The translations under genes and the position numbers were made by a program. From Christensenella sp. UBA1750 (lineage in GTDB: Bacteria > Bacillota > Clostridia > Christensenellales > UBA1750), in contig DCHO01000075.1 of assembly GCA_002315655.1 (NCBI GenBank), forward strand, positions 1-6,685: a DNA stretch of 6,685 nucleotides, in the 5' to 3' direction. A model generated the notes under the pieces. The model did not search any database, was not told the DNA's origin, and saw nothing but the letters and a program-made list of their open reading frames with translations. This document shows, piece after piece, positions 1-5,287 of the stretch; the first letter of the stretch is position 1, and each line of letters opens with the position of its first letter.

Positions 1-1
1 C

Positions 2-406
2 AAAATCCAGCTGCTCGACAAGCTGTAAGCCAAAGGGCACGAAATTCACGATTTCGGTTCCTACGATCCTGATCCCGTGGACTTTCCCGACATTGCAAAG
101 CAAGTGACGGGTGCGATCCTCTCCGGCGAAAATGAGCGCGGCATCATGTTCTGCGGCACGGGCGTGGGCGCGGCCATCGCCTGCAACAAAGTTTCCGGCA
201 TCCGCGCCTCGGTCTGCCACGACATTTACACCGCCCACCAATGCGTGGAGCATGACAATGTTCAGGTCATTGCCTTAGGCGCGCAGATTATCGGCCCCAC
301 CGTTGCGGAAGAGCTCATCGACATTTTCCTTGCAGCGCAGTTTTCCACCTCCGAGGAATTTCGCCGCCGGGTCGCAAAGCTCGACGACATGGACAAGGAG
401 AGATAG
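2..406 (+). CDS. RpiB/LacA/LacB-family sugar-phosphate isomerase, 3' part, interrupted by an in-frame TAA
   Basis: Cytosolic aldose-ketose isomerase family that includes ribose-5-phosphate isomerase B and the galactose-6-phosphate isomerase subunits. The 5' end lies outside the window. The frame reads KIQLLDKL, then TAA (26-28), then AKGHEIHDFGSYDPDPVDFPD, which continues the family fold across the stop. Downstream the domain is intact: the CGTGVG loop with the catalytic-type Cys (codon 152-154), ANK-like CNK, GIRA, CHDIYTA, and a His (251-253) matching the family's second active-site His. That His sits in EHDN, where RpiB has HND, so the exact sugar phosphate is uncertain. The longest open stretch after the stop starts at GTG 77 (109 residues), but no Shine-Dalgarno precedes it and it would lack the N-terminal Rossmann strand that binds phosphate. 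It is therefore probably a recent pseudogene or a sequence error. The TAG stop lies 2 nt before the phosphatase gene. Confidence 0.85.
26..28 (+). other. In-frame TAA stop inside the isomerase reading frame
   Basis: The triplet falls in the same frame as the recognisable isomerase on both sides, between DKL and AKGHE. Family members usually have Lys or Glu there, so one base change from AAA, GAA or CAA would explain it. TAA ends three other genes of this window (the phosphatase, the scaffold-like gene and the membrane-anchored cohesin gene), so reassignment of TAA is unlikely. Confidence 0.85.
395..402 (+). promoter_or_regulatory. Ribosome binding site of the phosphatase gene
   Basis: AAGGAGAG lies inside the last codons of the isomerase, 6 nt before ATG 409. 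With a 2-nt gap between the genes, this arrangement predicts one transcript and coupled translation. It also fixes the phosphatase start. Confidence 0.8.
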
Positions 407-408
407 AA

Positions 409-1092
409 ATGCCGCAGAGCCTTCTGGAAACCACGGATAACACGCGGGAATTGGGCGGCATTCCCCTTGCCAACGGTAAATTCACGGCCTTTGACCGGGT
501 GTGGCGCTCCGATGCGCCGAAGAATCCCAGTCAGGCAGACATCGACAAGCTCATCTCCCACAACATCACCACCGCAATCGACCTGCGTGGCGACCCGGAA
601 TCGGAAGGTGCGCCGCACGGACTATGCGGCAACCCCGGCTTCACCTACGTCCGCGCACCGATTCCCGAGGGTGCGGGCATCCCGGAAAGTGTTGCCGCTG
701 TTGCGGACGTGTACGACGTGATCCTGTCCTCCCCCTCCATGCCCATCGTCTTACACACCATAGCCTCCGCAAAGGGCGGCGTGATCTTCAACTGTACCGC
801 AGGCAAGGACAGAACCGGCTGCGTTTCCATGCTGCTGCTGCTTGCCAACGGCGCGGACGACGAGGCCATCGTCCATAACTATCTGCTGTCCCGGGAATAC
901 CTGGTACGGCGTTTCCGGATTGTGCATGAAAAGCATCCGACTGTGGACATGAACATCGTGATCCCGCAGGAAGTGACCATCCGCGCGGTACTGCGGCGCT
1001 TCCGTCAAAAATACGGCTCCGCGCAGAACTATTTCGCCTCCATCGGTCTGAATTCCAAAGAGATTCAAACCCTTTCGACTTTTCTGCAATAA
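409..1092 (+). CDS. Tyrosine-protein phosphatase-like protein (Y_phosphatase3/MptpB type)
   Basis: A 227-residue cytosolic protein with no signal peptide. It belongs to the cysteine-based phosphatases that cleave phosphotyrosine or phosphoinositide esters through a Cys-phosphate intermediate. Family landmarks appear in order: NTRELGG (residues 11-17), RSD (33-35), DLR (58-60), and the P-loop NCTAGKDRTG (128-137) with nucleophile Cys129 and phosphate-binding Arg135. These fit the CX5R rule and the KDR variant typical of MptpB/LipA-like enzymes. The usual His before the Cys is Asn here. A C-terminal helical part (about 150-227) completes a normal length for bacterial members. The start is set by AAGGAGAG at 395-402. 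It sits 2 nt after the isomerase and is the last gene of that unit. The real substrate cannot be read from the sequence; small phosphometabolites or phosphoproteins are both possible. Confidence 0.9.
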   Translation: MPQSLLETTDNTRELGGIPLANGKFTAFDRVWRSDAPKNPSQADIDKLISHNITTAIDLRGDPESEGAPHGLCGNPGFTYVRAPIPEGAGIPESVAAVADVYDVILSSPSMPIVLHTIASAKGGVIFNCTAGKDRTGCVSMLLLLANGADDEAIVHNYLLSREYLVRRFRIVHEKHPTVDMNIVIPQEVTIRAVLRRFRQKYGSAQNYFASIGLNSKEIQTLSTFLQ

Positions 1093-1100
1093 GCCCCCCA

Positions 1101-1149
1101 CAAAGCACAAAAACGGACAGGCATTTTACCCATCCGTCTTTGTGCTTTG
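1101..1149 (+). terminator. Hairpin terminator after the isomerase/phosphatase unit
   Basis: Arms 1101-1117 and 1133-1149 pair over 17 positions with a single A-C mismatch, around a 15-nt loop, 8 nt after the phosphatase stop. The left arm contains an A run and the right arm CTTTGTGCTTTG, so the GC-rich core ACGGA/TCCGT is followed by a T-rich stretch within the stem. No clean U tract follows, so efficiency is uncertain. Confidence 0.7.
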
Positions 1150-1278
1150 CGAATATTACAACAGTATATTTACAACAAAAGGGAAGCAAAGGGTTAACCA
1201 GAGAAGCCAAAATACTCCGAAAAGCAAGTATAATTCAGACAAGTTGCACTGCAAATGATCGCATTTACGAGATAAAAT
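1150..1278. other. AT-rich non-coding stretch between the two plus-strand units
   Basis: Base composition drops sharply toward A and T compared with the genes on either side. A short open frame crosses it but has no ribosome binding site, overlaps the terminator, and gives no recognisable protein. A perfect TATAAT occurs at 1229-1234 without a -35 box at the right distance. No tRNA or known riboswitch core was recognised. Confidence 0.5.
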
Positions 1279-1326
1279 TTTTACAAATTGGAAATAATTT
1301 TATCAAAACACTTGCAATTTGTAAAA
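1279..1326. repeat. 12-bp perfect inverted repeat over the -35 region; candidate operator
   Basis: TTTTACAAATTG (1279-1290) and CAATTTGTAAAA (1315-1326) are exact reverse complements, separated by 24 nt. The arm centres are 36 bp apart. The right arm overlaps the TTGCAA -35 box of the promoter and runs into its spacer. This geometry would suit a dimeric regulator bound at two sites with looping. Each arm is not itself a clean palindrome, so it could also be a chance AT-rich pairing. Confidence 0.55.
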
Positions 1327-1340
1327 GAGGATGCTACACT
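1312..1340 (+). promoter_or_regulatory. Predicted sigma-A promoter of the cohesin/dockerin genes
   Basis: TTGCAA (1312-1317), a 17-nt spacer, then TACACT (1335-1340), preceded by TG one base upstream (1332-1333), which makes an extended -10. Upstream DNA is A/T-rich like an UP element. Transcription would begin near 1347, leaving a leader of about 95 nt before ATG 1443. It is the best -35/-10 pair in the intergenic region. Confidence 0.7.
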
Positions 1341-1426
1341 AAGGGCAATTCAATGTGGAAATAAGTCGAAAACGGAAGAAACTGAACACATACAAAAGGT
1401 TTCGTTTATTCTGTTCAAGACTATGT

Positions 1427-1433
1427 GAAGGAG
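1427..1433 (+). promoter_or_regulatory. Ribosome binding site fixing the scaffold start at 1443
   Basis: GAAGGAG lies 9 nt before ATG 1443. An in-frame GTG at 1425 would place this site inside the coding region and would put six extra residues ahead of an otherwise ideal signal peptide. ATG 1443 is therefore the better start. Confidence 0.85.
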
Positions 1434-1442
1434 AATTTTCAG

Positions 1443-3494
1443 ATGAAGAGCCGTAAAGCGATTGCGTTCCTCCTTTCTTTTGTCGTAGCTTTTTCCCTGT
1501 GCTGCCCTGTTCAGGTGTTGGCGTTGGACGAAACGAATGAATCGGGAATCACGTTTACCGTGGAGCTGGATAAGTCATCCGTTCCTGTGAGCACGACCGC
1601 GCAGACGGTCTATATGACGGTCAAGCCCTCCGAACAAATCACGATTGACGGCTTCTCCTATTATGTCACCTGTGCTAAAAGCCTCAATGTTTCCGGATTT
1701 TCCGGCGAAACATTGGGTCTATCGAATGAAAACTGGGAATCCTCCAATGACTTTTGCAGTAAGTCTGAATTTGAGGGGAATGTTCAAACGAATGATTTAG
1801 GGACGATTGCAATTACCGTTCCGGGAGATACCCCGGAAGGCATATATACTGTCGGAGTCAGTAATATTTATTTAACTGCAAACAATTACGAAGTCTGGGA
1901 AGGCAACGAAAGCGCGGAAAGCCCCGCCTATGCCACCACGACGCTGACGGTAGGCAATCCTTCTGCTTATTCCGCCGGGATTTCCACCACAAACACGGCT
2001 GTATCGATTGAAGACAGCGTTGCGATATCCATCAACGCCACCCACACAACCGCCACACAGTTTGCCTCATCTGAAATCATTCTTTCCTATGACAGCAGCA
2101 AGCTGACTTATGTTTCCACAACCAATGTTGATTCAAGCCGTGTCAACAGCTCTACGGCCGGAACCCTCAAAATCGAGGATTGCGGCGCGGACAAGAACCT
2201 GGGCAATGGCATTTATACGGTGAACTTTACAGCAGCAGCCAAGGGCGAGGCCACCGTCACGCTGACGGGTGCGGCTTTCAGTGATAAGAAAAATGCGGAA
2301 AAGAAAGACTTGACTGCCGCTGCGATCTCCACAGCCTCCACAACGGTCAAGATCAGCAAGAATTATTCGGTATCCTATCCGAACGAAACCTATATTTCCG
2401 GCAATACTCAGGTTGAAGAAGGGCAGAACTATACACTGACCGTATTGGATTATGCCAATTACAATTATACCGTGACCGCCACCATGGGCGGCAATGATAC
2501 CACGGTCATTGACAATGAAGACGGAACCTACACGGTAAACGAGGTTTCAGGCGATTTGGTTTTCTCTGTTTCGCGCAGCGGAAAGACCGTGGATATCACC
2601 TATGCAACCACAACAGGCGTAACATTACCGAAGAACACCACCGCGACCTACGGCACGGACTTCACATTTGACCTGCCAACGGAAGATCACTATACCATAA
2701 CTTTGGACAGTGCTGTATATACCGGCACGGAAACAACCGTGGAGTACTCCATTGAGAGCGGAAAGGTGACAATCAAAGGAGACAAGCTCACCGGAAATAT
2801 TACTTTGACGCTGAACAAGGTTCAGGCGGATGCCACTGTCTCCGTTGAAGGCACCGGTGCCTCCGATGCTGCCGGATATGTGGCCTACGCAACGCCCGGT
2901 GAGGCTTATACACTGACGGTTACAGAGGATTCCAAGTACACTTATTCGGTCACGGTCAAGGTGAACGGCAACGCAAAGAATCTGACGAATGATGTCAGCG
3001 GCCAATATACGCTGGCTGCGGCGGATGTTGTGGCCGGAACCATCGTTTTCACGGTCAACAAGACAGTCAAGAGCGAAGGCATTTCCGTGGCGGCTTATCT
3101 GACACTAAATGGAACCTCCATGTGGCTGATCAAAAACGAGACAGCCAAGCTGGATGGCAGCGTTTACACCTATAAAGGTGAGAATATGTACTGGTCGGAT
3201 GGCTATAACGCCTATTGCACATTGGTCATTGCCGAAAGCCAGCCCACCATGGATGCCGCAGATTTTGCCATTGTCACAGGAACGGCGAATGAGATCACCG
3301 GGTACGATGTGAACAAAACCGGGAAAGTTGATGCGAACGACGCACAGCTTGTGTATAATATGTATAATGCACAGTATTCCGGGTTTACGGAGGATGTTAC
3401 CATCATCAAATATCTGCTGGCGGATGCGAATCATTCCGGGGCAGTTGATACGAATGATGTGGCGGCTGTGATCAGCAGCATCCTCAATTCATAA
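1443..3494 (+). CDS. Secreted scaffold-like protein: two cohesin-like modules, beta repeats, C-terminal type I dockerin
   Basis: A 683-residue exported protein. Residues 1-27 form a signal peptide (MKSRK, a hydrophobic core, cut after VLA). Residues about 33-170 and 176-304 are two beta-rich modules; the second has the cohesin signature of a strand reading EIILSYDSSKLTYVS and a later GIYTVNFTAAAKGEATVTL. The first is more diverged. Residues about 307-378, 382-458 and 463-540 are three tandem repeats sharing a YTLT..Y.YTVT..G pattern. Residues about 544-618 are a pre-dockerin module with MYWSDGYNAYC. The dockerin has two calcium-binding loops, DVNKTGKVDAND (622-633) and DANHSGAVDTND (661-672), with Asp/Asn at positions 1, 3, 9 and 12. 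There is no catalytic domain and no membrane anchor. It is first of three exported-protein genes. Having cohesin and dockerin together suggests an adaptor able to bind in both directions, with calcium-dependent docking. The binding partners are unknown. Confidence 0.88.
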   Translation: MKSRKAIAFLLSFVVAFSLCCPVQVLALDETNESGITFTVELDKSSVPVSTTAQTVYMTVKPSEQITIDGFSYYVTCAKSLNVSGFSGETLGLSNENWESSNDFCSKSEFEGNVQTNDLGTIAITVPGDTPEGIYTVGVSNIYLTANNYEVWEGNESAESPAYATTTLTVGNPSAYSAGISTTNTAVSIEDSVAISINATHTTATQFASSEIILSYDSSKLTYVSTTNVDSSRVNSSTAGTLKIEDCGADKNLGNGIYTVNFTAAAKGEATVTLTGAAFSDKKNAEKKDLTAAAISTASTTVKISKNYSVSYPNETYISGNTQVEEGQNYTLTVLDYANYNYTVTATMGGNDTTVIDNEDGTYTVNEVSGDLVFSVSRSGKTVDITYATTTGVTLPKNTTATYGTDFTFDLPTEDHYTITLDSAVYTGTETTVEYSIESGKVTIKGDKLTGNITLTLNKVQADATVSVEGTGASDAAGYVAYATPGEAYTLTVTEDSKYTYSVTVKVNGNAKNLTNDVSGQYTLAAADVVAGTIVFTVNKTVKSEGISVAAYLTLNGTSMWLIKNETAKLDGSVYTYKGENMYWSDGYNAYCTLVIAESQPTMDAADFAIVTGTANEITGYDVNKTGKVDANDAQLVYNMYNAQYSGFTEDVTIIKYLLADANHSGAVDTNDVAAVISSILNS

Positions 3495-3504
3495 ACGGAT
3501 TGCG

Positions 3505-3536
3505 CATATACCTCCCTTTTTCGAGGGAGGTATATG
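3505..3536 (+). terminator. Strong intercistronic hairpin: attenuator, processing site or start-site mask
   Basis: CATATACCTCCCT (3505-3517) and AGGGAGGTATATG (3524-3536) pair perfectly over 13 bp around a 6-nt loop. It begins 10 nt after the scaffold stop. Only TTTG follows, so it is a poor intrinsic terminator. The right arm holds GGGAGG, a good anti-16S sequence ahead of ATG 3542, and the stem would hide it. Partial termination or RNA stabilisation of the first gene are both plausible. Confidence 0.65.
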
Positions 3537-3577
3537 TTTGAATGAAGAAGGAACAAAAGAGACCTAAGGACACAACG

Positions 3578-4342
3578 ATGAAAAAACAAATGGCAGGACT
3601 CTGCCTGCTGCTGATTTTTGTGCTGCCGGTACTGTGTTGCGCCGAAACGAACGCCTACACAACATCCCTTGCCTGCAACGTGACAGAGTGCACGGAGGGA
3701 GACACGGTTGCGGTCCGGATTCTCCTTCAAGCGGTCGGGGCGGAAACGCCCACCTGTGCAGAGTGCGAGCTGGAATGTGATTCGGATAAGCTCCGCGCCG
3801 TGTCGGTTGGGAACGCCGCAGGGTTCCGACATCGCGGAAGCAGGCTGATAATCGTAGACACCGGGAGCGAAATTGCGACAAACGGAACCGCATTTACAAT
3901 TCAATTCTCCGCTGAGAAAGCCGGAATTGTGACCGTCACGCTGAAAAGCGCGGCTTACGGCTCGGTTGAATCCGCTGCGACGAGCGATGTGGCGCAATCG
4001 ATAATTGGCGACAATACCGTGACCATCGTGATCAAGGCCAAGAAGCACACGGAAGACGGGGAGCATAAGGAAGACGGTGAAGAAGACTTTGGCAAACAGG
4101 ATGATAATGGGAAGGGCACAGTCGTCACGCCTGCCCCGGAAACCAATGACAAAAGCCCGTGTGCTCTGTTGCTTGCCATGCTTGCGGGCGCAACGTACCT
4201 GATGTGCTGCGATTTAATAAAATATAAGGGTGGAAACACAAATGATATTGAAACGTTGCCTGCTGCAGCTTATGGCAGCGGTGCTGCTGTGCGCACCGAT
4301 TTGTATCTATGCGGAAAACACGGACGCAGCATACAACTTTGA
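3578..4342 (+). CDS. Small surface cohesin-like protein with sorting-signal-like C-terminus
   Basis: 254 residues from ATG 3578, chosen because TAAGGA (3565-3570) sits 7 nt upstream and a signal peptide begins there at once (1-22, ending LCCA). ATG 3542 in the same frame would add a charged 12-residue leader. Residues about 27-152 are a single cohesin-like beta module, with the hallmark ECELECDSDKLRAVSV (62-77) and AFTIQFSAEKAGIVTVTL (105-122). A charged linker (153-185, rich in Glu, Asp and Lys) leads to APETND (186-191), a hydrophobic run (about 195-211) and KYK (215-217). That layout matches a sortase signal with Asn in place of Gly; otherwise the segment is a simple membrane anchor. The module is unusually rich in Cys (33, 38, 60, 63, 67). 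Residues past 217 lie over the next gene and may not be functional. It would offer a cell-bound cohesin to a dockerin. Confidence 0.82.
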   Translation: MKKQMAGLCLLLIFVLPVLCCAETNAYTTSLACNVTECTEGDTVAVRILLQAVGAETPTCAECELECDSDKLRAVSVGNAAGFRHRGSRLIIVDTGSEIATNGTAFTIQFSAEKAGIVTVTLKSAAYGSVESAATSDVAQSIIGDNTVTIVIKAKKHTEDGEHKEDGEEDFGKQDDNGKGTVVTPAPETNDKSPCALLLAMLAGATYLMCCDLIKYKGGNTNDIETLPAAAYGSGAAVRTDLYLCGKHGRSIQL

Positions 4343-5114
4343 ACTCACCGTCAACGGAACCAACGAAGTGCAGGTGCAAAACGGCGATGTTTATACCGTG
4401 ACGCTGGTGCTGGACAGAACCGATTGCGAAGACAGCTCCACGATCTACGCTGTGCAGGACGAGATCCATTACGATTCTGACTTTCTCGAAATCATTCCCG
4501 ACAGCATGATGGTGGCAAGCGGCATCAACACCACGGATATTTCCCTACAGGGCAGTATGCGCGCCTTCTATGTGAACTACGTTTCCTTCGGCGGCGGAGA
4601 AACCTGGGACAACCGAAAGATGTTGGGCACATTCCAGGTCAGAATCATCGGCAGCGCGGGTTCATCTACACTGGAAAACTGCAACATCAGCGTATCCACG
4701 GAGAACGGACAGGATTCCTACGCGACAACGAAGCAGGATGTGACCTTTATTCTCTTGAAGGAATGTGTCATCCGCTTTGACAGACAGAACGGTGAACCTG
4801 CGGAGGAAATAAGCGCCAACTTAGGCGACAGACTGACTGCGCCGCAGGAGCCCGTCAAAGACGGAGCACAATTTACCGGTTGGTATTCCGACAAAGCGCT
4901 TTCAAGCCTGTGGAACTTTGAATCGGACACCGTTTCCGGGAATCTCACCCTCTACGCAGGTTGGAAAAGCGGAGCAAATATTGAAGAGGACTCCTCCGCT
5001 CCTGTTGAACAGAGCGGAAAACATACGGGTTTGATTATTCTCATTGTAGCTGCAGCGGTATGCGCAGGGCTGACAGTCGTTGTTTTCATTCTCAGAAAGA
5101 GAAGCAGAAAATAA
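4242..5114 (+). CDS. Membrane-anchored cohesin-like protein with InlB B-repeat
   Basis: 290 residues from ATG 4242, supported by AAGGGTGG (4226-4233) 8 nt upstream; a GTG at 4230 would overlap that site. The signal peptide is 1-24 (MILKR, hydrophobic core, cut after IYA). Residues about 30-172 form a cohesin-like beta module with the strand DEIHYDSDFLEIIPDS (73-88) and a later MLGTFQVRIIG (127-137). Residues about 175-241 are a Listeria-Bacteroides/InlB B-type repeat (Flg_new family), recognisable by VIRFDRQNGE, the central GWYSDKALSSLWNF and the closing LTLYAGWK. A short polar linker is followed by one transmembrane helix (263-284) and a basic RKRSRK tail, so the protein should stay in the membrane with the cohesin outside. 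No LPXTG-type motif is present. It begins inside the preceding gene, in another frame, and closes the three-gene unit. Confidence 0.88.
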   Translation: MILKRCLLQLMAAVLLCAPICIYAENTDAAYNFELTVNGTNEVQVQNGDVYTVTLVLDRTDCEDSSTIYAVQDEIHYDSDFLEIIPDSMMVASGINTTDISLQGSMRAFYVNYVSFGGGETWDNRKMLGTFQVRIIGSAGSSTLENCNISVSTENGQDSYATTKQDVTFILLKECVIRFDRQNGEPAEEISANLGDRLTAPQEPVKDGAQFTGWYSDKALSSLWNFESDTVSGNLTLYAGWKSGANIEEDSSAPVEQSGKHTGLIILIVAAAVCAGLTVVVFILRKRSRK

Positions 5115-5186
5115 AAAGCCGTATCATAGGCCACGCCGAAAACATAGATGACGCTGCGGCAATAAAACAAAAGAATATACAAAACA

Positions 5187-5220
5187 CCCTCGGCATTGGA
5201 GAGAAGTCCGCTGTCGAGGG
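5187..5220. terminator. Bidirectional terminator between convergent units
   Basis: CCCTCGGCA (5187-5195) pairs with TGTCGAGGG (5212-5220) over 9 bp with one G-U, and an inner GGA/TCC pair (5198-5200, 5207-5209) shortens the loop. On the minus strand the stem is followed by TGTTTTGTATATTC and more T-rich DNA, a good intrinsic terminator for the GGDEF-EAL gene. On the plus strand only CATTATTATG follows, so it is weaker for the cohesin genes. Nothing else was recognised in 5115-5287. Confidence 0.75.
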
Positions 5221-5287
5221 CATTATTATGTAATCGGGATGTTTGTTCAAAACCTATTATTTGGTAGCTGTTTGCAAGGGAGTTTGT

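Noticed and set aside
1229..1234. Perfect TATAAT as a second promoter
   Set aside because: No -35-like hexamer lies 16-18 nt upstream and there is no TG extension, so it is probably chance in AT-rich DNA.
1140..1364. A 74-codon open frame in the intergenic region
   Set aside because: It begins inside the terminator stem, has no ribosome binding site, runs through the promoter and inverted repeat, and encodes no recognisable pattern.
1425..1442. Alternative GTG start for the scaffold gene
   Set aside because: The ribosome binding site for ATG 1443 lies within this stretch, and the signal peptide begins properly at 1443.
1341..1442. c-di-GMP (GEMM) riboswitch in the scaffold leader
   Set aside because: None of the conserved GEMM core sequences or the expected paired elements could be found.
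3626..3643. Lipobox in the signal peptide of the second cohesin gene
   Set aside because: The sequence around the cysteines is PVLCCA. The residue before the Cys is Leu, not Gly, Ala or Ser, so ordinary signal peptidase I cleavage is preferred.
3431..4066. A 211-codon minus-strand open frame opposite the second cohesin gene
   Set aside because: Its product is Arg-, Cys- and His-rich with no domain. The plus strand encodes a signal peptide and a cohesin-like module there, so this is a shadow frame.
5004..5111. LPXTG-type sorting signal in the third cohesin gene
   Set aside because: No LPXTG, PXTG or xPxTN motif precedes the helix; a plain transmembrane anchor with a basic tail explains it.
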